Source: Cylindrospermopsis curvispora GIHE-G1 (GTDB taxonomy: Bacteria; Cyanobacteriota; Cyanobacteriia; Cyanobacteriales; Nostocaceae). From it: DNA of 64,000 bases. How positions within the stretch are numbered: position 1 is the stretch's first letter; the number at the start of each line of letters is the position of its first letter. The stretch is from the NCBI RefSeq assembly GCF_014489415.1, contig NZ_CP060822.1, positions 534,311 through 598,310 on the forward strand, read 5' to 3'. Both the position numbers and the translations under genes were made by a program. Under the pieces are notes generated by a model. That model was not told where the DNA came from, ran no database searches, and saw only the letters and a list, made by a program, of their open reading frames with translations. Below are positions 48,365 through 56,133 of this stretch, piece by piece.

Positions 48365-48510
48365 TTTGGTCTTTTAACGCCAACTTACTTAAATGGGTAA
48401 TGAAGGTGTGCGTGACAAGCACCAAATCATTGAGGAGCCGTGTGAAGGGAAACTTTCATGCACGGTTTTGAAAACCAACGGGGTTGGTGACAACCTCGTT
48501 GAGTTTAATC
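48365..48510 (+). ncRNA. 3' end of a group II intron (domains V and VI)
   Basis: 48435-48469 folds as a domain V: GAGCCGTG pairs with CACGGTTT, and the inner stem GTGAAGG/CTTTCAT closes a GAAA tetraloop. A domain VI-like hairpin (CAACGGGGTTGGTGACAACC…) and the terminal GAGTTTAAT follow directly, matching the 3' end of bacterial introns. Upstream domains and the intron-encoded reverse transcriptase are absent, so this is a 5'-truncated remnant next to the dead IS630. Confidence 0.65.
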
Positions 48511-48572
48511 CGACTAGTTTTGCTGTGGGTGATTATTGGTTATAGGTTAAAATTGAGACAGAGGTATCCTAC

Positions 48573-48662
48573 CACTCGACTTTCCTAGCTACGGGTGAGT
48601 CTGGTTGGTACGAACTGAGATCCTGCGGACCGTCAAAGCTCTGCACCTTATGGTTTGGCTTA
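48573..48662 (+). repeat. short dispersed repeat (family S), copy 1
   Basis: ACTCGAC…CTAGCT…GGTTGGTACGAACTGAGATC, then GACCGTCAAAGCTCTGCACC and TTATGGTTTGGCTTA. The same ~90-bp sequence occurs at 51081-51168 with about ten differences. In both cases it is followed, after a short AT-rich gap, by the AAGTCAAGG-GAATATGG element. Non-coding, function unknown. Confidence 0.5.
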
Positions 48663-48700
48663 TTTGTATTGAGCGGCTAATAATTTGCCTGATAGCAATC

Positions 48701-48757
48701 GTGTCAGATTTATTTTATAAGTCAAGGGAATATGGCGATTAATTTACATTTCTTTAC
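48701..48757 (+). repeat. 57-bp inverted repeat, left arm
   Basis: TCAGATTTATTTTATAAGTC…GAATATGGCGATTAATTTAC…TTTCTTTAC. Its inverted partner is at 49307-49363, with a perfectly matching 30-bp core and a few mismatches outside it. Together they bracket a broken DUF29 gene. A direct copy without a right-hand partner lies at 53074-53130, again just upstream of a DUF29 gene. Confidence 0.7.
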
Positions 48758-48849
48758 AAAGGTGCCCGGGAGTGAATTCCCCAACCCAATTTATATTTAT
48801 ATATATAATGCTTTAGTAGTTGGGAGGGGCCCGCTTCTAATTGGAGCAT

Positions 48850-49240
48850 ATGTTAATGAGTAAAATTACTTATGAAAAGGACTTCTATAGGTGGGTTTAC
48901 CAGCAATCTAACCTGCTACGGGAAGGGAAATTTGAGCAATTAGATTTAGGTCATTTGATTGAGGAATTAGAAGACTTGGGGAATCATCACTAGTTTGATG
49001 CAACTAATTGCCCATCTGCTCAAATGGCAAATTCAGTATTGGAAGCAGACAAATAGTTGGCGAGCAACTATCTGTGTTCAACGCACAGCTATTGCTAAAT
49101 TGTTGAGGCGAAATCCTGGTCTAAAATCCCGTTTACAGGAAGCGTTAAATGAAAGCTGGTCGGAAGCTAGGGATTTAGCGATCGCCGAAACTGATTTACC
49201 AGATGAACAATTTCCTCAAGTGTGTCCATTTAGGTCATGA
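48850..49240 (+). pseudogene. DUF29 gene with two small deletions
   Basis: Nearly identical to the intact DUF29 gene at 53218-53664, but about 17 bp are missing after GGGGAATCATCAC, creating an in-frame TAG, and about 13 bp are missing near the end, replacing the SLEQ segment. A C-terminal frame of 81 codons from 48995 remains open to 49240 but lacks the N-terminal third. It lies between the arms of the 57-bp inverted repeat and directly upstream of the Fic gene. Confidence 0.8.
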
Positions 49241-49306
49241 GTCCTGACTTTTGGCCTGATAGAGCGTGATAGCGCATTCGCTTCAAAAATACTCAATGCA
49301 TAACCG

Positions 49307-49363
49307 GTAAAGAAATGTAAATTAATCGCCATATTCTCTAGACTTATGCAAAAAATCTGATGC
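49307..49363 (-). repeat. 57-bp inverted repeat, right arm
   Basis: GTAAAGAAATGTAAATTAAT…CGCCATATTC…CAAAAAATCTGATGC is the reverse complement of 48701-48757. The copy at 36786-36842 belongs to the duplicated DUF29-Fic segment. No matching arm is found downstream of the intact DUF29 copy at 53.2 kb, which instead diverges at ATACTCAA. Confidence 0.7.
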
Positions 49364-49548
49364 TGTTGACAAGTAAATCATATCTCAACTATACTTTTAG
49401 AATCAGCAAACATTTAAGGTCGGACAATGTACGGATGCCAACAAGTTCTTATTCTCAGCTTTATGAACTGTTTATTGATCAGGTTATTGGTTTAAGTCAA
49501 AAAACAGATTTTTCCTTAACTGCTTTAATCAGTAACTATATTAGCATG

Positions 49549-50376
49549 AATTACCAGATTAAATTAGAACAAATAGATAAGTTAAAAGCCTGGTTAGATG
49601 AGTTTAGACCATTTGACCAAACAATAATCGCCGAAATCAAAAAGCTGTATGATGTCCGCTTTACTTATAACTCTAATGCCATTGAAGGCAATACTTTAAC
49701 TCAAAGTGAAACTGAGTTAGTGTTAACCAAAGGAATTACAATTGGTGGGAAGACTCTTGATGAACATTTAGAGGTAGTTGGACATAAGGAGGCGATTGAC
49801 TATATTGAAAGTTTAGCACAAAAAGATACAGTAATTAATGAATGGGAAATTAAACAAGTTCACAATCTAATTCTGAGGAAAATTCACCCTGATGAAGCGG
49901 GTTGTTATCGGCAATTAGATGTAATGGCAGCAGGGACAAATTATATTTATCCTCCCCATTATTTACTGTCTCAATTAATGACAGATTTTGTGATCTGGCT
50001 CAATTCAGATGCTGCTTTAACACTCCATCCTGTAGAATATGCAACCATGGCACATTATCGTTTTGTTTCTATCCATCCTTTTCGAGATGGGAATGGCAGA
50101 ACGGCTAGATTATTAATGAATTTATTGTTAATTCGTGCCGGATACCCTATTGTAGTGATTAATAATCAAATTCGTAATGATTATATTCATGCTTTGTCCT
50201 ATGGACAACGAAACCAAGATGATTTAAATCAGTTGTTTGATTTGGTTTGTGATGCTACTATCAGTTCATTAGTGGAAACTTTAAGGTTATTAGTAACTGC
50301 GAGTAGTAGTAGGGAAAAAGGGCGGGTTTTTTATCAGGAAATTACTGATTTTATTGATAATTTTTTGATAAAATAA
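49549..50376 (+). CDS. Fic-domain protein with inhibitory helix
   Basis: A 275-residue Fic protein, likely an AMP- or nucleotide-transferase acting on a host protein hydroxyl. The N-terminal inhibitory motif is FTYNSNAIEGNTLT (S/T-x-x-x-E-G, Glu near residue 47). The catalytic Fic motif HPFRDGNGRTAR follows near residue 176, then ALSYGQRNQDDLNQLFDLV. The frame is open back to ATG 49360, but those 63 residues are unlike the family and overlap the 57-bp repeat arm, so I prefer the MNYQIKLEQ start. A recent partial copy lies at 36839-37397. Confidence 0.88.
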   Translation, partial: NYQIKLEQIDKLKAWLDEFRPFDQTIIAEIKKLYDVRFTYNSNAIEGNTLTQSETELVLTKGITIGGKTLDEHLEVVGHKEAIDYIESLAQKDTVINEWEIKQVHNLILRKIHPDEAGCYRQLDVMAAGTNYIYPPHYLLSQLMTDFVIWLNSDAALTLHPVEYATMAHYRFVSIHPFRDGNGRTARLLMNLLLIRAGYPIVVINNQIRNDYIHALSYGQRNQDDLNQLFDLVCDATISSLVETLRLLVTASSSREKGRVFYQEITDFIDNFLIK

Positions 50377-50530
50377 GCAAAGATGTTTTAGATAAGATGC
50401 AAGCACAGGGAATGAGAATTTCAGAAAATCTCGCTGGCTCTTGATTAACCACTGTCTAGTTTCTGCAAATAACGACCCAACATCTGTTGCATTAATTAGG
50501 GTATATTTGAATTTATTTCAAGCTAAAATC
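50377..50530 (+). pseudogene. fused scraps of toxin-like genes after the Fic gene
   Basis: DVLDKMQAQGMRISE matches the PIN-like fragment at 39780-39820. It then runs straight into AAATCTCGCTGGCTCTTGATTAACC, which matches the HEPN-like fragment near 39586-39613. The two scraps are ~200 bp apart and in different orientations at 39.5-39.9 kb but directly joined here. No intact gene. Confidence 0.5.
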
Positions 50531-50995
50531 TTAAATCGGAAACCAATTCTCATTTAAAATTGTCTCCAGGTCAGTAGTAGGTTCGACTGGGAAAGTAATG
50601 AGCGGTAATTGAGATCGCCTGGCAGCAATTTCCCTTGCGTCTTGATAACATTCTATAAATATCTCTTTTAGATAGGTATTGAGGCTGGGACTCGCTTTTA
50701 ATTCTCTTTTGATCTGTTTACGAAAGTTAGTGATTTCGGCTTGCCAATGCGCTAAATTTGTCGGTTTTTCTGACTCCCAGTAAGTGCTTTTCAGCAGGTG
50801 TTCTATTAACAGGGTGAGCAAACTTTGCATGCGTCTTTTCTCCCGTCTACTCAAATCCCGCACCTCATCGATTAAGTTATTCCAGTCAACGGAGTTAAAG
50901 TCACGACTCTCCAGTTGTTTCACAGTTTCGAGTACCCAGAGATGGTAATCACTGTCGTATAAGGTGGGTTGCACCTGCGATAATTTGGTTTGCAT
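50531..50995 (-). CDS. DUF29 family protein
   Basis: A 154-residue DUF29 protein: LYDSDYHLWVLETVKQLESR, DWNNLIDEVRDLSRREKRRM, LIEHLLKSTYWESEKPTN and C-terminal TDLETILNENWFPI. It resembles the 22056-22508 copy more than the 53-kb type, so at least two DUF29 subfamilies coexist. Reading frame intact; function unknown. Confidence 0.87.
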   Translation of the reverse strand: MQTKLSQVQPTLYDSDYHLWVLETVKQLESRDFNSVDWNNLIDEVRDLSRREKRRMQSLLTLLIEHLLKSTYWESEKPTNLAHWQAEITNFRKQIKRELKASPSLNTYLKEIFIECYQDAREIAARRSQLPLITFPVEPTTDLETILNENWFPI

Positions 50996-51364
50996 TCTTA
51001 CTTATCCTGCGGTTGGCTTGGGCTATTTTAAAGCGTGCTTTAAATTACACTTTATAATATTGGTACAGAAAACCCCTGACACTCGACCCTGGTAGCTGTG
51101 GGTGTCGGGTTGGTACGAACTGAGATCATGTAGACCGTCAAAGCTCTGCACCTTAATGGTTCGGCTTATATTTTATTTAGATTTGGGCAGCTATCTATTA
51201 ATTACCCTAGTGTCACTTAATTATATCAAATTTTTTTTATTAAGTCAAGGAAATATGGGGATTAATTTACACTTCTTTACAAAGTTGGCCGTAGGGGAGT
51301 GAATTCTCCAACATTTCCAAATAAATGTGTAAACTTAAAGAGTTCACCTATTACCAAAATCATC
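50996..51364. other. gene-free gap with family S repeat (51081-51168) and a diverged arm-like element
   Basis: Contains the second copy of the ~90-bp family S repeat, then AAGTCAAGGAAATATGGGGAT…TTCTTTACAAAGTTGGCCGTAG (51242-51295), a diverged version of the 57-bp arm plus the adjoining CCGTAGGGGAGTGAATTC. The same arrangement precedes the DUF29 genes at 48.7 and 53.1 kb; here it precedes the ATPase gene. Confidence 0.5.
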
Positions 51365-52921
51365 ATGACTCGCTGGTTTAATATTGCAGGTCCATGTTCA
51401 AACGATATCCACTATGTCCTATCTCCCACAGTCAGATTACCAGACTTAGAGGCGTTAATTCAACAACGTAGTTATTTTGTCCTACACGCACCACGACAAA
51501 CAGGGAAAACCACTGCCATGTTATCCCTAGCAAAACAACTTACCGACAGCGGAAATTATGCCGCAGTCATGGTATCCGTAGAAGTAGGCAGTGCATTTAA
51601 TCATGATCCTACCACCGCAGAATTGGCAATTTTAGGGGCATGGTATAATACAATAAATATCTACTTACCCAAAGAATTACAACCACCTGTTAAACAATGG
51701 CAACAGGAAGAACCAGGAAATAGAATTAATGATTTTTTATCAGCTTGGGCAAAAGCTATAGATCGTCCCATAGTATTATTTATAGATGAAATTGATTCTT
51801 TACAAGACCAAACATTAATTTCAGTTTTAAGACAGTTAAGAGATGGTTTTCCTAAACGTCCAGAAAATTTTCCCTCATCAGTAGGATTAATTGGTTTACG
51901 AGATGTGCGAGATTATAAAGTAGCATCGGGAGGTAGTGACAGATTAAATACTTCTAGTCCTTTTAATATAAAAGTTGCTTCTCTGACTATGAGAAATTTT
52001 AATCTTGTAGAAGTAGGAGAATTATATCAACAACATACAGAAGCAACTGGACAAATTTTCACACGAGAAGCAATAGAAACAGCCTTTTATTTAACCCAAG
52101 GACAACCTTGGTTAGTGAATGCTTTAGCTAAAGAAATTGTAGAAAAAATGGTAAAAGATAGAAACATTACTATTATTAAAGAACATATTTTAACAGCTAA
52201 AGAAATATTAATTAATCGTCAAGATACTCATTTAGATAGTTTAGCCGAAAGACTTAGAGAAAAACGAGTTAAAAATATTATTGAACCCATTTTAGCAGGT
52301 CAAACATTACCTGACACTTTAGCAGATGATCGCCAATATTTAATAGATTTAGGATTATTAAGACGTGATCCAATGGGGGGATTAGTTATTTCTAACCCCA
52401 TATATCGTGAAGTAATTCCCCGTGTTTTAGTCCAAGGAACTCAGGATAGTTTACCTTTAATTAGTCCTAGTTGGTTGACTGCAAATGGTGAATTAAATAT
52501 AGATAGGTTATTAACTGCATTTCTCAAATTTTGGCGACAACATGGAGAACCTTTATTAAGTAGTGCTGCTTATCATGAAATTGCACCCCATATAGTATTA
52601 ATGGCTTTTTTACATCGTGTGGTTAATGGTGGAGGAGTTTTAGAAAGAGAATATGCCATTGGTAGCGATAGAATGGATTTATGTCTGCGTTATAAAGATG
52701 TTATTTTAGGGATTGAATTGAAAGTGTGGCGGGATAAAAAACGCGATCCTCAAGGTGATGGAATTGAACAATTAGAATCTTATTTAGGGCGTTTGGGTTT
52801 AGATTTTGGTTGGTTATTTATCTTTGATAGACGGAAAAATGCCTTACCTATGGAAGAAAGGTTATCAACTGAGGTTGTGGTGACAGAAAATCAATATAGA
52901 ATTACTGTGATTAGGGCGTAA
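51365..52921 (+). CDS. AAA-like ATPase with C-terminal PD-(D/E)XK nuclease-like domain
   Basis: A 518-residue protein. Walker A FVLHAPRQTGKTTAMLSLAK is near residue 35, Walker B IVLFIDEIDSLQ near 140, followed by a winged-helix-like middle. The C-terminal domain has YAIGSDRMDLCLRYKDVILG followed by IELKVW, the D…E-x-K core of a PD-(D/E)XK nuclease fold. I start at MTRWFNIAGPC; 22 upstream codons are open but repeat-derived. It shares the ATPase-plus-nuclease plan with the five-gene array downstream but is a different subfamily. Function is unknown; such proteins are often linked to mobile elements or defence. Confidence 0.85.
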   Translation: MTRWFNIAGPCSNDIHYVLSPTVRLPDLEALIQQRSYFVLHAPRQTGKTTAMLSLAKQLTDSGNYAAVMVSVEVGSAFNHDPTTAELAILGAWYNTINIYLPKELQPPVKQWQQEEPGNRINDFLSAWAKAIDRPIVLFIDEIDSLQDQTLISVLRQLRDGFPKRPENFPSSVGLIGLRDVRDYKVASGGSDRLNTSSPFNIKVASLTMRNFNLVEVGELYQQHTEATGQIFTREAIETAFYLTQGQPWLVNALAKEIVEKMVKDRNITIIKEHILTAKEILINRQDTHLDSLAERLREKRVKNIIEPILAGQTLPDTLADDRQYLIDLGLLRRDPMGGLVISNPIYREVIPRVLVQGTQDSLPLISPSWLTANGELNIDRLLTAFLKFWRQHGEPLLSSAAYHEIAPHIVLMAFLHRVVNGGGVLEREYAIGSDRMDLCLRYKDVILGIELKVWRDKKRDPQGDGIEQLESYLGRLGLDFGWLFIFDRRKNALPMEERLSTEVVVTENQYRITVIRA

Positions 52922-53073
52922 ATGTTGATTTATTCCAATACCTTAACCCCAAAATCATCTACAATCAAAATTTCGGCGTTGCATATTTGCGGGACGAACT
53001 GGCATCCGAAATCGTTGAAAATTTGGGTAAATCATCCCATGGTTCAGCAACGCCATAAAACTATAAAATGATT

Positions 53074-53130
53074 GCATCAGATTTATTTTATAAGTCAAGG
53101 GAATATGGCGATTAATTTACATTTCTTTAC
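53074..53130 (+). repeat. direct copy of the 57-bp arm upstream of DUF29
   Basis: GCATCAGATTTATTTTATAA…GAATATGGCGATTAATTTAC…TTTCTTTAC, matching 48701-48757. It is followed by CCGTAGGGGAGTGAATTCCC (a GGGGA/TCCCC stem) and, 60 bases on, the DUF29 gene. No inverted partner is present on the other side of that gene. Confidence 0.65.
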
Positions 53131-53217
53131 AAAACTGGCCGTAGGGGAGTGAATTCCCCAGGATTTACATATATAATGTTTTAGTAGTTGGGAGGGGCCC
53201 GCTTCTAATTGGAACAT

Positions 53218-53664
53218 ATGTTAATGAGTAAAATTACTTATGAAAAGGACTTCTATAGCTGGGTTTACCAGCAATCTAACCTGCTACGGGAAGGGAAATT
53301 TGAGCAATTAGATTTAGGTCATTTGATTGAGGAATTAGAAGACTTGGGGAATCGTCACTACGACCAACTTGAATCTCGTTTGATGCAACTAATTGCCCAT
53401 CTGCTCAAATGGCAAATTCAGTATTGGAAGCAGACAAATAGTTGGCGAGCAACTATCCGTGTTCAACGCACAGCTATTGCTAAACTGTTGAGGCGAAATC
53501 CCGGTCTAAAATCCCGTTTGCAGGAAGCGTTAAATGAAAGCTGGTCGGAAGCGAGGGATTTAGCGATCGCTGAAACTGATTTACCAGATGAACAATTTCC
53601 TCAAGTGTGTCCATTTTCCTTGGAACAGGTCATGAGTCCTGACTTTTGGCCTGATAAAGCGTGA
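53218..53664 (+). CDS. DUF29 family protein (intact parent of two pseudogene copies)
   Basis: A ~148-residue DUF29 protein: SKITYEKDFYSWVYQQSNLL, DLGHLIEELEDLGNRHYDQL, LIAHLLKWQIQYWKQTNSW and FPQVCPFSLEQVMSPDFWP. Starts at ATG 53218 or 53224 are equally possible; upstream GGGAGGGG is the only SD-like run. It is nearly identical to the broken genes at 48850 and 36569 but retains the segments they lost. Confidence 0.87.
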   Translation: MLMSKITYEKDFYSWVYQQSNLLREGKFEQLDLGHLIEELEDLGNRHYDQLESRLMQLIAHLLKWQIQYWKQTNSWRATIRVQRTAIAKLLRRNPGLKSRLQEALNESWSEARDLAIAETDLPDEQFPQVCPFSLEQVMSPDFWPDKA

Positions 53665-53689
53665 TAGCGCATTCGCTCCAAAAATACTC

Positions 53690-54133
53690 AACCCAAACTA
53701 CAATCAGTATAAATTACCTACGACAAAGCCAGTCGGTTGAAAACCGACTTTCGCTTTGAGACAGGGAATTGATTCCCTGTCTCCCCCACAGACAGTCTCC
53801 AGGTGTGGGTTAATTCCTTGGCGAGCTCCTATAGGGAGTGCTTCGCAATCGCCCTTTTAATTTAAAATAAATTCACATACACCATAATTGATATAACACA
53901 TGTTGGGTTTCGTTCCTCAACCCAGCTACAATCAATATAAATTACCTAGGAGAAAACCAGTCGGTTGAAAACCGACTTGCGCTTTGAGACAGGGAATTGA
54001 TTCCCTGTCTCCCCCACGGACAGTCTCCAGGCGTGGGTTAATTTAACCAAATCACGGGTAATTGGCGAGCTCCTGTAGGGAGTGCTTCGCAATCGCCCTT
54101 TTAATTTAAAATAAATTTACATAAATAACCCCG
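53690..54133 (+). repeat. two tandem copies of intergenic module R upstream of array gene 1
   Basis: Each copy carries the palindromes GTCGGTTGAAAACCGAC (53732-53748, 53960-53976) and GACAGGGAATTGATTCCCTG followed by TC (from 53760). GCGAGCTCCTATAGGGAGTG and CAATCGCCCTTTTAATTTAA follow. Between the copies lies ATGTTGGGTTTCGTTCCTCA. Non-coding; one or more R modules separate all five array genes. Confidence 0.85.
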
Positions 54134-54137
54134 GTGA

Positions 54138-54168
54138 TTGAATTAGAGATAAACTAGGATAAGATAAT
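54138..54168 (+). promoter_or_regulatory. candidate promoter of array gene 1
   Basis: TTGAAT and GATAAT are separated by 19 bases, 18 bases before the start codon, in GTGATTGAATTAGAGATAAA…GATAATAAGC. The sequence is conserved upstream of all five array genes (for example 56093-56123), so each copy probably has its own promoter. The spacing is longer than ideal. Confidence 0.4.
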
Positions 54169-54186
54169 AAGCACATATTCATTAGT

Positions 54187-55737
54187 ATGAACCCCAAAAA
54201 TCTTCCTCTGGGGATCAACACCCTAGATAAACTACGCGGGAGCAACTGCGTTTATGTGGACAAAACACGGCTTGCCTTGCAGTTGATAAAACAGCCTGGA
54301 GCTTTCTTTCTGTCTCGTCCCCGGCGTTTTGGCAAAAGTCTGTTTGTAGATACCCTCAAGGAGATTTTTGAAGGGAATCAGAAATTATTTGAGGGGCTTT
54401 ATATCCATGACCAGTGGGACTGGAGCAGAAAATTCCCAGTGATTAAAATAGACTTTGCTGGTGGGGTATTAAAAAACCGACAAGAGCTGGATCAAAAAAT
54501 TAATGGTATTTTTTTAAAAACTGCCCATTCCCTAGGAGTGGACTATGAACTAGAGGATATTCAAGGTCGTTTCGGAGAAATTATTGCGGGTGCATACCAA
54601 CGATTTGGAGAAAGGACCGTGGTGCTGGTAGATGAATACGACAAACCCATCCTGGACAATATAGACAATCCACCTATTGCTTCGGAAATGAGGGAAGGAC
54701 TCAAGAATCTATACTCAGTCCTCAAGGAACAGGATGCCAACATCCAGTTCATCTTCATGACTGGAGTCACCAAATTCTCCAAAGTCAGCCTTTTCAGTGG
54801 GTTAAATCAACTTACCGACATTACCATCAGTAGGGACTTTTCCACCATTTGTGGGTATACCCAGGAAGATTTGGAGCAAACCTTTGCCCAGCACTTGCAA
54901 GGAGTAGACTGGGATAAACTGCGCCTCTGGTATAATGGGTACTCGTGGCGTGGTGAGTCAGTATATAACCCCTACGATATCCTACTGTTTATCCGCGAGG
55001 GAATGGAGTATGGCAACTACTGGTTTGAGACAGGGAACCCCACCTTTTTAATTAAGTTGTTTCAGACCAACCGCTACTTCCTTCCCAACCTGGAGCATCT
55101 GGAAGTAACCGAGGAGATTTTAAAGTCCTTTGAAATAGAACGAATTAACCCAGTCACCCTGTTATTCCAATCCGGGTATTTGACTATTGAGAGCACCTTT
55201 ACTGCTATGGAACGTTCCATGTTCCGACTGAAAATCCCCAACCAGGAAGTGAAAGTCGCCTTAGGAGACCAATTAGTCAACGCCTACACGGATTTTGTAG
55301 AAGAGAAATTGGGCATTCAGAGACCTTTATATGAATATTTATTTCAAGGTGATGTGAATGGGTTTTTGGACACAGTCAGACGCCTGTTTGCCTCTATCCC
55401 CTGGCGTAACTTTAACAACAATCACCTGGCTAATTTTGAGGGATACTACGCTTCTGTACTATATGCTTTCTTGAGTTCCTTAAATGCGCGCATCATCCCC
55501 GAAGACATCACCAACTATGGTCAAGCGGACATAACTGCCATCCTGGGTGATCATATTTACGTGATGGAAATCAAAGTAGTAGATGGAGAGAGTGTGAAAG
55601 AGAACCTAGCCTTAAAACAGATACGGGAATGTAACTATGCGCAAAAGTATAGAGGAGAACCGGGAAAAACAGTCCATGAAGTAGGGTTGGTATTCAGCCG
55701 CAGCAAACGTAACCTCATTCAAGCAGATTGGGAATAA
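54187..55737 (+). CDS. AAA-ATPase-like/PD-(D/E)XK nuclease protein, array copy 1 (A1-B1-C1)
   Basis: A 516-residue protein of the AAA-ATPase-like (PF09820-type) plus PD-(D/E)XK-nuclease (PF08011-type) family, widespread in bacteria with multiple copies per genome and no settled function. Walker A is FLSRPRRFGKSLFVDTL (K50), Walker B is VVLVDEYDKPILDN (D149, E150), the sensor-like FMTGVTKFSKVSLFSGLNQL follows, and the nuclease core is YGQADITAILGDHIYVMEIK near residues 445-462. Variable segments: A1 (residues 13-39, DKLRGSN…), B1 (103-144, QKINGIFLKTAHSL…) and C1 (about 333-415, ESTFTAMERSMFRLKI…). It has the four-residue GNPT/S-containing loop near residue 281. Confidence 0.88.
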   Translation: MNPKNLPLGINTLDKLRGSNCVYVDKTRLALQLIKQPGAFFLSRPRRFGKSLFVDTLKEIFEGNQKLFEGLYIHDQWDWSRKFPVIKIDFAGGVLKNRQELDQKINGIFLKTAHSLGVDYELEDIQGRFGEIIAGAYQRFGERTVVLVDEYDKPILDNIDNPPIASEMREGLKNLYSVLKEQDANIQFIFMTGVTKFSKVSLFSGLNQLTDITISRDFSTICGYTQEDLEQTFAQHLQGVDWDKLRLWYNGYSWRGESVYNPYDILLFIREGMEYGNYWFETGNPTFLIKLFQTNRYFLPNLEHLEVTEEILKSFEIERINPVTLLFQSGYLTIESTFTAMERSMFRLKIPNQEVKVALGDQLVNAYTDFVEEKLGIQRPLYEYLFQGDVNGFLDTVRRLFASIPWRNFNNNHLANFEGYYASVLYAFLSSLNARIIPEDITNYGQADITAILGDHIYVMEIKVVDGESVKENLALKQIRECNYAQKYRGEPGKTVHEVGLVFSRSKRNLIQADWE

Positions 55738-56133
55738 ATTAAAATAAACAGACTAACCTACAACATAATCACCCACTGTAAAACCAGTCGGTTGAAAACC
55801 GACTCGCCCTTTTAATTTAAAATAAATTCACATACACCATAATTGACATAACACATGTTGGGTTTCGTTCCTCAACCCAGCTACAATCAATATAAATTAC
55901 CTACGACAAAACCAGTCGGTTGAAAACCGACTTGCGCTTTGAGACAGGGAATTGATTCCCTGTTTCCCCCACGGACAGTCTCCAGGCGTGGGTTAATTTA
56001 ACCAAATCACGGGCAATTGGCGAGCTCCTGTAGGGAGTGCTTCGCAATCGCCCTTTTAATTTAAAATAAATTTACATAAATAACCCCGGTGATTGAATTA
56101 GAGATAAACTAGGATAAGATAATAAGCATTAGT
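55738..56133 (+). repeat. intergenic module R between array genes 1 and 2
   Basis: A complete module preceded by a short extra copy of the hairpin: GTCGGTTGAAAACCGAC occurs at 55787-55803 and again at about 55915, then the GGGAATTGATTCCCTG palindrome, CGAGCTCCTGTAGGGAGTGC, and the promoter-like TTGAAT…GATAAT (56093-56123). No gene. Confidence 0.85.

Noticed and set aside
47329..48510. Intact insertion sequence or intact group II intron
   Set aside because: The transposase is split over several frames, and only the last two intron domains are present, with no reverse transcriptase.
49360..49548. 63-residue N-terminal extension of the Fic protein
   Set aside because: It overlaps the 57-bp repeat arm and does not resemble Fic proteins, whose normal start fits MNYQIKLEQ at 49549. 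Kept as a possibility only.
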